From NCBI GenBank assembly GCA_963734955.1, contig CAVTJO010000011.1:1-64000 (forward strand): a DNA stretch of 64,000 nt. The letters are read 5' to 3'. Source of the DNA: UBA11986 sp963734955 (lineage in GTDB: Bacteria; Bacteroidota; Ignavibacteria; UBA10030; UBA6906). Under the pieces are notes generated by a model. The model made no database searches and had not been told where the DNA came from. It was given only the letters and a program-made list of their open reading frames with translations. Position numbers and translations under genes: made by a program. Shown one piece after another: positions 38,997-48,051 of the stretch; the stretch's first letter is position 1; each line of letters opens with the position of its first letter.

Positions 38997-41900
38997 TCAT
39001 TTCAATACCGATAACTTGCCCAGAACCTCACTGCCAAAGCGGCCATCGGTCGATCTTACTACAACCTTATAAAGATACACACCATTTGCGAGAATGTCAC
39101 CATCCCTGTCCCGTCCATCCCATGGAATCTTTACAAAGGGTTCTCCGGACGAAAACGCGTCAATGGACTGGATCAACCTTCCGGCGACAGTATAGACCTT
39201 GACTGTAACATTCAGCGGTGTGGAGAGGTTCTGCTTAAACGTAAATGCCGTCCCGTTTGCAAAGGGGTTCGGATAATTGAACACGTCGGAGATCCGCAAC
39301 TGGTCGGTAGTGCTGACCTCGAAGAATGTCTCCTTCGAGCTTGCATTGTTGAACGTATCCCACGCGCGCACGCGGAGAGTGTTTCGTCCCTGCGGGAGGC
39401 CGGTCAGGGAATATTGTACTGTCCCCTTCTGATAGTCATCAAGCTGACTGGTATAGTACTCTGTGATGTCTTTGCTTTGCGAGCTGCCGTTGACCCACGC
39501 CTCAATGCGATGTCCGATTCCTGAGACAGATGTGTTGATACCGTTCGAGTCCACGAGATCGACAATCAACGTCGGCGTTTCACCAACAACGTCGCCGGGA
39601 CGAAAACTACGGCTGCCGAGGTACAAGGTCATCGATGGGCCCGCGGTGTCCGGAGGGACATCGGCAGTGCCGCCGACACGCACATTATTCGTGAAGCCAG
39701 CCCCTTGAATTGAATGAACCGGGTCAACGAAGTACGCCACGAGACGACCTTTACTCGTCGAATCTGCGTACAAAATATCCTTCGGAACCACAAACGTCGC
39801 GTTGAACCTGCCTCCGGTAACGGAATTCTGCCCGCGATAAATAGTCCCTCCGGAACCAACATAGCTCCATGGCAGGCCGGGAGCAAAATTGGGAATAACG
39901 ATCGTGCGGGATGCATCGTTGACGTTAAGGAGAACCATGCCTGAAGCTGTCGCATCAAGTTGATTCCCTGCGTCACGGACCGCCCCCTGTACCGAAATCC
40001 TATCGAGCGCCTTAAGCTGGATAGGCGTCGATCTTGGTATCCCGGCTACGGAGTCGACCGGCTCGTGGTTAATGCTGTCGATCGAGCAGTATCCATCGGG
40101 ATATTGAAGCCTCATCGTCGGGTCGCCCATGAAGAAAAACTTCTGCTCGTTGATCTCATTTCTCGTTGTCTTGAAGAGTCTGATTGCGGTAGCCGGTCGT
40201 TCCACGATCAACCGGTCAAAGGAATCGCGGTGAAACATGTTGGCAAACGTTCCCTGGTGGAAGACCGCGTTGTCGAACGAGTAGACCTTGCGTGTTGCAG
40301 AGACGGCTCCAATGGCACCGCCATCCGGCTTGTCGATCAACAACTCGCTTCCCGAATAGCGCTTTGGATCGTCGAATTCCGAGAAATTACATGTGGCAAG
40401 GAAGAACACTGCAAGTCTGTTGGCATTCGTCAGCGCCGGAATGGACGCGTCCACCGTAAAAATTGATTCATGGGCCCACAGAGTCGGGTTGCCATGGCCG
40501 GTGTAGTTCACGACCAGCATACCCTCGTTGATGCGATCAATGATATCCTGAAATGCCCCGGGCTTCCTCCGACCCTGCGCCGTCTGCACAGTGGGATACT
40601 CGGCAATGTAGATTTTTCTTTTCTCAAACTCATCGGGAGTGTAGTTCGTCGCCAGCTCTTCCGCCTGGCCACTGTGGATTGTTCCCTCACACTCACCGCA
40701 ATCGCTGGTCCAACCATCATCGCCAACATACAGCATTCTCATCTTCCACGCATCCCGTGCCGATTCATTTTCGTATTGTATAAGCTTCGTCACAAAGGCA
40801 TCGGCCTCATTCACAATGGGGTTCCCACGCGCATTCACCCTGCCGGTCACAAGGAAGGGCGTGGTGCTGTCAGTAAAGCGCACGAAGAAGTCATCGCTTG
40901 CGTAGCTATCGACTCCATCCAGGGATTCGCTGCTCTGCCATGTCGGGACATAGCTGGAGCGCGACCCGTAAATTCCCTTGTAGTCGTATGATCCCTGTCC
41001 CATGAAAAGCACAAACTGAGGAGGCCGGACCCAGTTGTAATATGCGTACTTCAGGAAGTCACGAATTGCAGTAACGTCCACCAATCCACCGCTAAACTCG
41101 TTATAGATCTGGTTCACGTCGGCGACAACTGCGGCAAGCCCGCCATGCTGTGGTTGTTCGCGATATGTCTTCAACCTGTCGGCAGCGGCGCGAAACTCCG
41201 GGCTTGTGATGATGACGAAGTCAGCACTCGGGTCATCGCCGTGCAGATTCTGATTGGCGATCCTGACTGCACCTGCGGGCTGCCGGAATGCCCCGGGCGA
41301 TGCCGCACAATACTCAGAGACATGCCCCGGCGTTTCCGCCGCGCGAAATGTGTATGTGCCAACGGCACCTGTAATGCGTACCACACTGTCCGGGCGCGTC
41401 ACGTCAAATATAAACGGTGAACCTGTAAACTGGCCAAGCGTGTACTCTGCAACACCATTGACATTGTCGGGAGATCGGAACCGAAGGTAGTTGCCGTTCA
41501 GCGCCTGCAGCGCTCTCGGGTACTGAATCTCAATCCAATCATTCCAGCCGGTGGCAGAAACGCTGCCACTGAACGTGAAACTGAGCTGGCTTGTGTTGTT
41601 GCTCAAATTCGACGTGGCCGTCGCAGTCACAACTCGGTCGGACGCGTATGTGTTTGCGCTCTCGTAGACAACTGCACCAAGAGAGTACGTTCCCAGAAAC
41701 GTTCCATTCACACCTGTCCCATTCTCCCTCACGGTAAACGAAGGAGTCACATCCGATCGGGCAATCAAACGGAACCTGTATGTGATCACGTCATCAGGGA
41801 CGAGTCCTGGGAGGAGGTTGACATAGGTGTAGGAAGCACCCGGACTATAAGCCTGCCCGAACCAATCCTTGCCGGAGCTAAGCAGGTTCACCTGGTCGTT

Positions 41901-43058
41901 CTCAACGAGCGCCATGTCCAAAAACTTTGTTGGTGTCGCAACCGGGTTATCGTTCAGGGATTGCTGAACCGCCATGCGTCTTCCTGCGGTCCCACCGACC
42001 GTCAACCAGTAGAAATTCTGGTCGGAATAGTGGCTGATATAATGGGAGAGAAGATGCACCGTGGGGTCGTAATCCCAGTTGCGCACGGACTTCCCGAAGA
42101 AAAGCACATAATCCCCTTCGTCAAATCTCCCGTCACCCTCTCCTTCAACATAGATCGCGTCTTCAATGAGATCCGATGCACGCGGCGCAAGGTTGCTTTC
42201 GGGGACTTCCCGTCCGCCGTTCCCATAGATTTTGATTGTTCGCGGATCGATCGATCCGGGGTTTATGCCGAGAGCCCGCAGGTATGCGGCCGTGATAACG
42301 TAAACGCCCTCATCGACCACCGTGAGTCGGTACCAGTCTCCGCTTGCGAGGACACTCGGGGCCAGAGTTGCTTTTCGCAGTCCCCGCTGGTCAGAAAACT
42401 TCCAATTCCGTGCAACAATATAATTGAGCAACACTCCATCGAAGACCCGGTCGTCCTGGTTTTGCGCCCGCACCATACCGGGAGAACCGTAGACAACTTC
42501 GACGACCATCCGGGAGTATTTCCTCACGGTATGTGTCGAAGGATTGTATTGCACCGGGAACAGCCTCACGCTCCCAACCCACATCGATCGAGCGCGATTG
42601 GGAACGGGAAGTTCCACAGGCTGCAGGGGAACAAACGATGGCGAGTTGTATTTTTCAGGACTGATCCTGTAACCCGCAATGTCGATCATCCCATTGCTGA
42701 CGCGTGTCGTCGGAACAGGAGCAAGCGTGACACCGGAAACGTCCTCATAGTCTGAAGCTACGAGTTGTGCTGCATTCCCAATATCAGCCGGGAACCCGAG
42801 TGGAATCGCCTTAAACCGAGTATCCGGTGCCCCCGTGGTGGTGCTTGTGAACGTCGGAACCGAGCCGACGAAATCAAAGAGTTTCATCTCCATGCTGCCA
42901 TCGCGGACCACTCGCTCAGGCAAATATCTGGGCCGGTATTCAAACACGAGGGAATGCTCATCTGAGCTGACAATCGTTACGTCGCCGCCACGCCATTGTG
43001 ATATGGCTGAGCTGAGCACCACCAAACTGAGACACGTCGCTATCAGGAACGTTTTCAT
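38997..43058 (-). CDS. porU: PorU, T9SS C-terminal signal peptidase (sortase)
   Basis: Cleaves the C-terminal sorting domain of T9SS cargo at the cell surface and attaches the protein to A-LPS. The signal peptide follows MKTFLIATCLSLVVLSSAIS. The C25 (gingipain-like) catalytic domain lies in the middle: VLFMGQGSYDYKG, the catalytic His in LVVNYTGHGNPTLW and the Cys in FFLATCNFSEFDDP. The C-terminus resembles a T9SS type A sorting domain (FNYPNPFANGTAFTF, NGVYLYKVVV), as in known PorU. About 1353 residues, the family size. The ATG at 43058 (MKTFL) was preferred over an upstream start at 43091 because of the signal peptide. porV follows; a hairpin with a U run lies in its leader. Confidence 0.95.
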   Translation of the reverse strand: MKTFLIATCLSLVVLSSAISQWRGGDVTIVSSDEHSLVFEYRPRYLPERVVRDGSMEMKLFDFVGSVPTFTSTTTGAPDTRFKAIPLGFPADIGNAAQLVASDYEDVSGVTLAPVPTTRVSNGMIDIAGYRISPEKYNSPSFVPLQPVELPVPNRARSMWVGSVRLFPVQYNPSTHTVRKYSRMVVEVVYGSPGMVRAQNQDDRVFDGVLLNYIVARNWKFSDQRGLRKATLAPSVLASGDWYRLTVVDEGVYVITAAYLRALGINPGSIDPRTIKIYGNGGREVPESNLAPRASDLIEDAIYVEGEGDGRFDEGDYVLFFGKSVRNWDYDPTVHLLSHYISHYSDQNFYWLTVGGTAGRRMAVQQSLNDNPVATPTKFLDMALVENDQVNLLSSGKDWFGQAYSPGASYTYVNLLPGLVPDDVITYRFRLIARSDVTPSFTVRENGTGVNGTFLGTYSLGAVVYESANTYASDRVVTATATSNLSNNTSQLSFTFSGSVSATGWNDWIEIQYPRALQALNGNYLRFRSPDNVNGVAEYTLGQFTGSPFIFDVTRPDSVVRITGAVGTYTFRAAETPGHVSEYCAASPGAFRQPAGAVRIANQNLHGDDPSADFVIITSPEFRAAADRLKTYREQPQHGGLAAVVADVNQIYNEFSGGLVDVTAIRDFLKYAYYNWVRPPQFVLFMGQGSYDYKGIYGSRSSYVPTWQSSESLDGVDSYASDDFFVRFTDSTTPFLVTGRVNARGNPIVNEADAFVTKLIQYENESARDAWKMRMLYVGDDGWTSDCGECEGTIHSGQAEELATNYTPDEFEKRKIYIAEYPTVQTAQGRRKPGAFQDIIDRINEGMLVVNYTGHGNPTLWAHESIFTVDASIPALTNANRLAVFFLATCNFSEFDDPKRYSGSELLIDKPDGGAIGAVSATRKVYSFDNAVFHQGTFANMFHRDSFDRLIVERPATAIRLFKTTRNEINEQKFFFMGDPTMRLQYPDGYCSIDSINHEPVDSVAGIPRSTPIQLKALDRISVQGAVRDAGNQLDATASGMVLLNVNDASRTIVIPNFAPGLPWSYVGSGGTIYRGQNSVTGGRFNATFVVPKDILYADSTSKGRLVAYFVDPVHSIQGAGFTNNVRVGGTADVPPDTAGPSMTLYLGSRSFRPGDVVGETPTLIVDLVDSNGINTSVSGIGHRIEAWVNGSSQSKDITEYYTSQLDDYQKGTVQYSLTGLPQGRNTLRVRAWDTFNNASSKETFFEVSTTDQLRISDVFNYPNPFANGTAFTFKQNLSTPLNVTVKVYTVAGRLIQSIDAFSSGEPFVKIPWDGRDRDGDILANGVYLYKVVVRSTDGRFGSEVLGKLSVLK

Positions 43059-43096
43059 CAGTTTTCCAGGTTCTGTCGGTGTCACATCCATAAAGC

Positions 43097-43121
43097 AAAA
43101 AGCCGAACAGCATCATTCGGC
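43097..43121 (-). terminator. Terminator-like hairpin in the porU leader (possible attenuator)
   Basis: On the minus strand GCCGAA (43121-43116) and TTCGGC (43107-43102) form a stem around an 8-base loop, directly followed by five T. It is 39 bases upstream of the porU ATG. The only gene beyond it is glgA on the opposite strand, so it cannot be the end of an upstream minus-strand gene in view. It may be an attenuator for the porU operon. Confidence 0.55.
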
Positions 43122-43467
43122 GGAAAAAAAATTGGAGTTACCGCCATTCACTATTCGCCGTTAAAGGGTTATCGGTGCCACTTCATTACATCATGAACAA
43201 GAGGCAACACCTCTCGTCACAATCAAAACCTTTAAGCGAATAACTCTATAGGGTGAACTCCATTTCGTTGTGAAATCCGTACTCAATATAGATACTGACC
43301 TCTTCATTGTCAAGGAGTTTCTGACGCGTGCGCGTCGCCTGCGGTCATACGCGTCTCTATGGTTCCATCACATCGTCACGTAACGCGTCGGTTGATTGTC
43401 AGGCCCAAATTTATTAGATTTCATGCGCTTATGATGATCTCTCCTCCTGTTGCATAGCCGGTATCGC
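43122..43467. other. Divergent non-coding region between porU and glgA
   Basis: About 345 bases with no credible gene. It must hold the promoters of both the porU operon (minus) and the glgA operon (plus). Around 43325-43395 the sequence is rich in ACGCG/CGCGT words (ACGCGTGCGCGTCG, TACGCGTC, TAACGCGTCGG), but no perfect repeat or known riboswitch was recognised. Confidence 0.6.
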
Positions 43468-44952
43468 ATGGCACACCAGTTAAACGTGTTGCTCCTCTCC
43501 AGTGAAGTTGAACCATTTGCCAAAACCGGGGGTCTCGCCGACGTTTCCAGCGCCCTTCCGAAATCAATAAAATCCCTTGATCACGAGGTCAGGATCATGA
43601 TGCCCCGGTACGGCAGCATCAATGAGCGCAAATGCAAACTTCATGAGATGATCAGGCTGAGGGATATTCCGATACCCCTCGGAAAGAAACAGATCCTTGC
43701 AAGTGTGAGATCCTCATTCCTTGCGAACAGCCATTCAAAAGTCCAGGTCTATTTCCTCGATAACCTCGCTCTCTTCGGGAGGTCCGGATTATACATCCAT
43801 CCGGATACAAAAAAGGATTATGAAGACAACGACGCCAGGTTCATTTTCTTCGCACGCGGAGTGCTGGAGGTTCTCAAGCGCCTTGGCTGGCAGCCTGATA
43901 TTATCCACTGCAATGATTGGCAGACCGGCCTTGTCCCTGCATATCTCAAAACGATCTATAGAGAAGATGCGTTTTATAAAGATACCAGGACTGTTTTCAC
44001 AATTCATAACATGGCGTACCAGGGAGTTTTTCCAAGGAGTTCATTCGCGAAGACGGGTTTGCCTGAATCTGTAATGGGGGAACATGGAATCGAGTCAAAC
44101 GGGAAGATGAACCTGCTGAAGGCGGGGCTGGTATATGCCGATGCCATCACCACAGTGAGCGAAGGATACGCCAGAGAGATACAGGGCTCCGAGGAATATG
44201 GCTGTGGGCTGCAGGACATTGTGAAAGGAAGGCACAACGATTTGACCGGAATTCTGAATGGCATTGACTATGCTGAATGGAACCCGGCTACTGATGCGGC
44301 CATCCCACACCGTTACGATTTCAAAACCCTTGATCTGAAGCTCGAGAACAAAAAGGCACTGCTTCAGAAAATTGGCCTGCCCTTTGATGAATCCATTCCC
44401 CTCATCGGCATGGTTTCCCGGCTGGCAGAACAGAAGGGTTTTGATATCATCATGGAAGTATTTGATGCGTTGATGCAAGTCCCGCTTCAGATTGTGCTTC
44501 TTGGAGTTGGCGAAAAGCGCTACCACGACTTCTTCATGAAGGCGCAGAAGAAATATCCGGAGAAAGTCGCTGCGTACCTGACGTTCGATGGTGACCTCGC
44601 ACACTTCATCGAGGCAGGCAGCGACATGTTCCTCATGGCTTCCCGGTATGAACCATGCGGGCTCAATCAGATGTACAGTCTGAAATACGGCACCGTGCCC
44701 ATCGTTCGGGCAACGGGAGGGCTCGACGATACCGTGGAGGATTTCGACCCGGCAACAGGCAACGGGACGGGATTCAAATTCTCTGCCTACAGAGGAGATG
44801 AATTGCTGAAGACCGTAAAGCGAGCGCTGCAAACATTTGCCGATCACGCGGCGTGGAGAAAGATCATCAGGAACGGGATGGCCAAGGACTTTTCGTGGGA
44901 AGCCTCGGCGAAGAAGTACCTTCAACTGTACCGCAACCTGGCGAAGACGTGA
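43468..44952 (+). CDS. glgA: Glycogen synthase (GT5)
   Basis: Elongates alpha-1,4-glucan from ADP-glucose (or UDP-glucose). The GT5 opening LNVLLLSSEVEPFAKTGGLADV contains the KTGGL donor-binding motif; IIHCNDWQTGLVPAYL and TIHNMAYQG lie in the N-terminal domain; the C-terminal half has IGMVSRLAEQKGFDII, the catalytic EPCGLNQMYSLKYGTVPIVRATGGL segment split over residues ~395-420, and DTVEDFD. About 494 residues from the ATG at 43468 (MAHQLNV); a TTG at 43450 would add six residues. The stop overlaps the GTG of the next gene by four bases. No other glycogen gene is in the window. Confidence 0.95.
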   Translation: MAHQLNVLLLSSEVEPFAKTGGLADVSSALPKSIKSLDHEVRIMMPRYGSINERKCKLHEMIRLRDIPIPLGKKQILASVRSSFLANSHSKVQVYFLDNLALFGRSGLYIHPDTKKDYEDNDARFIFFARGVLEVLKRLGWQPDIIHCNDWQTGLVPAYLKTIYREDAFYKDTRTVFTIHNMAYQGVFPRSSFAKTGLPESVMGEHGIESNGKMNLLKAGLVYADAITTVSEGYAREIQGSEEYGCGLQDIVKGRHNDLTGILNGIDYAEWNPATDAAIPHRYDFKTLDLKLENKKALLQKIGLPFDESIPLIGMVSRLAEQKGFDIIMEVFDALMQVPLQIVLLGVGEKRYHDFFMKAQKKYPEKVAAYLTFDGDLAHFIEAGSDMFLMASRYEPCGLNQMYSLKYGTVPIVRATGGLDDTVEDFDPATGNGTGFKFSAYRGDELLKTVKRALQTFADHAAWRKIIRNGMAKDFSWEASAKKYLQLYRNLAKT

Positions 44953-45548
44953 GCAGCAGTCGTATTGGTGTGTTCGTTGACCGCGACGGAACGCTGAACC
45001 ACGAGGTGGATTATGTTCGCACACCGGACGAACTGCAGCTTATCGCCGGCGCGGGCGAGGCAGTACAAAAATTGAACGAGCGCGGGTTTGCGACATGCGT
45101 GATATCGAACCAATCCGGTATCGCGCGAGGCTATCTCAGCGAAGAGGATCTTATCCCGATCCATGAGAAGCTGGAGCGGGAGCTTGCGCGAGACGGCGGA
45201 AAGGTCGATCGAATCTACTATTGCCCGCATCATCCCACGGAAGGCGTTCCGCCCTACAACGTTGTGTGCGATTGCCGGAAGCCGAAATCCGGCATGCTGC
45301 GGAAAGGATCGAGAGAGCTTGGGATTGATCTCGCCAGTTCCTTTGTTGTAGGTGATAGCGTTGTTGATATTGAAGCGGGACATGCTGTGAACGCGCATAC
45401 AATTCTTGTGCTGACCGGTTACGGAAGAGCCACATTTGAACACTATGTGTCCCGCGGGATCCATGTTGAATTTGTTGCACCAACAATCGTTGAAGCGGTA
45501 AATTATATTCTGAACAGAGTGGATGGAGAGCGTGAAAGCAACGTATAG
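44949..45548 (+). CDS. gmhB: GmhB-like HAD phosphatase (heptose 1,7-bisphosphate 7-phosphatase)
   Basis: Likely removes the 7-phosphate from D-glycero-manno-heptose 1,7-bisphosphate during LPS core heptose synthesis. The HAD motif I is VFVDRDGTLN (nucleophile Asp and acid Asp), motif II is VISNQSG, the zinc loop reads CPHHPTEGVPPYNVVCDCRKP across residues ~97-117 (C-x-H then C-x-C) and the last motif is FVVGDSVVDIEAG. 199 residues is typical of GmhB. The GTG start at 44949 overlaps the glgA stop (GTGA), so the two are co-translated; histidinol-phosphatase is the alternative but lacks support nearby. Confidence 0.85.
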   Translation: MSSSRIGVFVDRDGTLNHEVDYVRTPDELQLIAGAGEAVQKLNERGFATCVISNQSGIARGYLSEEDLIPIHEKLERELARDGGKVDRIYYCPHHPTEGVPPYNVVCDCRKPKSGMLRKGSRELGIDLASSFVVGDSVVDIEAGHAVNAHTILVLTGYGRATFEHYVSRGIHVEFVAPTIVEAVNYILNRVDGERESNV

Positions 45549-45558
45549 TTTCGCAGAG

Positions 45559-46749
45559 ATGACATACCGGATAGCCGTCGCGATCATGGTGATGTTGGGA
45601 GCGATCGCGCTTCCAGGTTGCGCAGATGAACCATCCGCGATCAATTCCGTAGGCAACCAGCTTCTCCTCAGCCACCTTTCCGTCCGAACAGATACGCTAT
45701 CAGCCGTGGGCAGTTCGACATTCAAGAAATACGTCCCCATGGACGGACAGGTGAATCTCGTCGGACGCTCGGGTGGATATACTGCCTACACGTTAATCCA
45801 GTTCTTTTCATACTACATACCTGAACGTGATACGGTGTCCGTGGATTCTGCGAAACTTGAGTTCCTTGCCGAAACCTGGTTCGGAGATTCCGCCGGTTCA
45901 TTGGGTTTCAACGTGTACCAAATCAATCGCAGTTGGGCACAATCGACACTCGAATGGGACAGTGTCAGTACCGATCCGGGGTTTTTCGACGTCGGGACGG
46001 CTCGAGGCACGTACACCGGTACTGTCTCAGCGGACTCGGAGTGGGTGAGCGTAAAGCTGGACACGGCAATGGTGCGACGCTGGATACAACCTCTCATTTA
46101 CACTGACAACTACGGAATCATTCTTATCCCGACGCAAAATTGCAGTGTGGTGCGCGGCCTGCATGCATTCGGGTTCGGCGCCGACTCGCTCTTCGCGCAT
46201 CTCACCGTTTTCGCAAGAAACAGGGCCGGTACCGTGACAGACACGACAACATACCGGGTCGGACAAGATACATTTCTCGGAAACATTGACAACCTCAACA
46301 CAAACCCTTCCTTGATGTATGTTCAATCTGGCGTCACCTATCGAAGCACGCTCAAGTTCGATGTTGGCGCGATTCCGAGGGGTGCGATAATTAACCGGGC
46401 GCTGCTCACCTTGAGATATGATCCGGGATCTTCACGACTGAACAAATTCGTAAGCGATACCGCCATTGCCGCACATGCATTGCTCGATCCCTTGGATTAC
46501 TCCAAGTTTGAGCTCACGGGATCGAGAGGAACGGGGGCGATTGCGTCATCAGATAGTTTCAGGTTCGACCTCCGGCATCAAGTCCAATACTGGTTGAGCA
46601 ATCCCAGCCGCAATAATGGATTGCTGCTGCGTGCGACAAGCGTCAACGAGTTCAGCACGTTCGGGCTGTTCACATTCTACAACGAAACGGCACAGGACCC
46701 GTCAAAGCGGCCACAACTCATTGTAACATACACTGTGCAATCGAACTAG
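45559..46749 (+). CDS. Exported lipoprotein with DNRLRE-like beta domains
   Basis: A 396-residue predicted lipoprotein. The hydrophobic n-region (IAVAIMVMLGAIALPGC) ends in a lipobox LPGC, so Cys is probably acylated after signal peptidase II cleavage. The body contains two similar beta-rich halves, each with a strand pattern like VDSAKLEFLAETWFG / INRALLTLRYDPG and NVYQINRSWAQSTLEWDS, which fits DNRLRE-type carbohydrate-binding-like domains; the C-terminus closes with RPQLIVTYTV. Start choice is uncertain: ATG at 45523 overlaps gmhB, ATG at 45559 begins MTYRIAV. It is followed by an OM barrel gene with 7 bases between. Role unknown; a surface-exposed adhesin or binding protein is a guess. 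Confidence 0.72.
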   Translation: MTYRIAVAIMVMLGAIALPGCADEPSAINSVGNQLLLSHLSVRTDTLSAVGSSTFKKYVPMDGQVNLVGRSGGYTAYTLIQFFSYYIPERDTVSVDSAKLEFLAETWFGDSAGSLGFNVYQINRSWAQSTLEWDSVSTDPGFFDVGTARGTYTGTVSADSEWVSVKLDTAMVRRWIQPLIYTDNYGIILIPTQNCSVVRGLHAFGFGADSLFAHLTVFARNRAGTVTDTTTYRVGQDTFLGNIDNLNTNPSLMYVQSGVTYRSTLKFDVGAIPRGAIINRALLTLRYDPGSSRLNKFVSDTAIAAHALLDPLDYSKFELTGSRGTGAIASSDSFRFDLRHQVQYWLSNPSRNNGLLLRATSVNEFSTFGLFTFYNETAQDPSKRPQLIVTYTVQSN

Positions 46750-46756
46750 GAGAGAC

Positions 46757-47986
46757 GTGAGAACGATTCTTGTATCAGTGATTCTCCTTGCTGCAGCAAC
46801 CGCGAACGCCCAAACAGGTGGCTCCAGTTATTCTGTGTTCGGGATCGGTGACATACGCTATCTGCCGAGCACCCGCAGTGCAGGCATGGGATACACCGGT
46901 CTCGGGATGCCGAGCGCGAATTACATCAACAGCATCCAACCGGCAGCCTGGTCGCGCATCAACAGGGTCCGTTTGGAAGCGGGAATCTTGTACGAAGGGT
47001 TCAAGTCGACAGATGGCACCAGGTCACTGTATCTCGCAAACAGCGACTTCAGCGGCGCACTCCTCGCCATCCCGATTTCACCGGCCCACGGCATCGTTGC
47101 CGCCCTTGGGTTTACGCCGTACAGTAATGTCAATTATAATCTCTTCGCCCACGGGGACCAGGGGGGAATCGATTATCAGATCAACCACACGGGAAGCGGT
47201 GGCATAAGTCGGGGCCTCATAGGACTTTCGTATGCGCCCCTTCAGGATCTCGCCCTCGGAGCATCATTCAACTATTTGTTTGGTTCCATCGACAACGCCA
47301 CAACATTCAGCCCGACAAATCCTCAATACGCTGGAGGAGTTTCAACGTTGACAACGACGTTGCGCGGAATAACAGTCGGCTTCGGCGCCCAGTACAGCGG
47401 CTTTGGAGCGATTGCCGAACCGCTCAAAGCGTTCTCGTTCGGATTTGTTGTTACGACACGCGGGAATCTGAAGACTACAAGGGAGACGACCTATAGTTTC
47501 CTTACCGAGCAGGATACAATCCCCCAGTCGAATGATCGAGTGACTCTGCCTCTTGCCTATGGAGTCGGACTTGCGTATCAAGCAAGCGATCGTTACCTGT
47601 TGGCCGCGGATTACTATTCCCAACCGTGGGGTGATGCAACATTTAACGGCGTGAATTTGACTGAGATCCGCAACTCCACCCGGTTCGGGATTGGCGGAGA
47701 ACTGTTACCCGAGCACGATGCAACAGGCTGGTTTGCGCGACTCGTGTACCGTCTTGGCTTCTACTATCATGCCACATACTACAACATCAACGGCCAGCCA
47801 ATCAATGAGTGGGGAGCCACCGGAGGACTCGCCATTCCACTCTTTGGCGACGCCCGACTGAACACATCCTTCGAGTACGGCAGCCGGGGGACAACCAACA
47901 ACGGCCTCGTGAAGGACAAAGTATTCAGAGTGTCGTTTTCAGTGTCACTCAGTGAACCCTGGTTCCAGCGGTACGAGGAAGAGTAA
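46757..47986 (+). CDS. Outer-membrane beta-barrel protein (FadL/OmpP1-like)
   Basis: A 409-residue predicted barrel. The signal peptide is MRTILVSVILLAAATANAQ. The mature start SSYSVFGIGDIRY followed by RSAGMGYTGLGMPSANYINSIQPAAW is the FadL/PorQ-like plug and N-P-A region variant. Many amphipathic strands follow (LRGITVGFGAQYSGFG, LPLAYGVGLAYQ, LVYRLGFYYHATYYN) and the last residues (FRVSFSVSLSEPWFQRYEEE) form the closing strand. The GTG start at 46757 is preceded by AGGAG at a good distance. It follows the lipoprotein gene directly, so the pair may form a surface complex. Substrate not known. Confidence 0.78.
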   Translation: MRTILVSVILLAAATANAQTGGSSYSVFGIGDIRYLPSTRSAGMGYTGLGMPSANYINSIQPAAWSRINRVRLEAGILYEGFKSTDGTRSLYLANSDFSGALLAIPISPAHGIVAALGFTPYSNVNYNLFAHGDQGGIDYQINHTGSGGISRGLIGLSYAPLQDLALGASFNYLFGSIDNATTFSPTNPQYAGGVSTLTTTLRGITVGFGAQYSGFGAIAEPLKAFSFGFVVTTRGNLKTTRETTYSFLTEQDTIPQSNDRVTLPLAYGVGLAYQASDRYLLAADYYSQPWGDATFNGVNLTEIRNSTRFGIGGELLPEHDATGWFARLVYRLGFYYHATYYNINGQPINEWGATGGLAIPLFGDARLNTSFEYGSRGTTNNGLVKDKVFRVSFSVSLSEPWFQRYEEE

Positions 47987-48051
47987 CAACCGGCAACGAT
48001 CCGCGCCGGTGTGACAGAGGTTCCTTATCAAGTACAATCGCGTCTACTCCC

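Noticed and set aside
44095..45024. A 309-codon minus-strand open frame opposite glgA
   Set aside because: It mirrors the coding strand of glgA, a clear GT5 enzyme, and shows no domain.
48000..48051. Glycine or folate riboswitch before glyA
   Set aside because: The gap from the previous stop is only 65 bases and shows no conserved aptamer elements.
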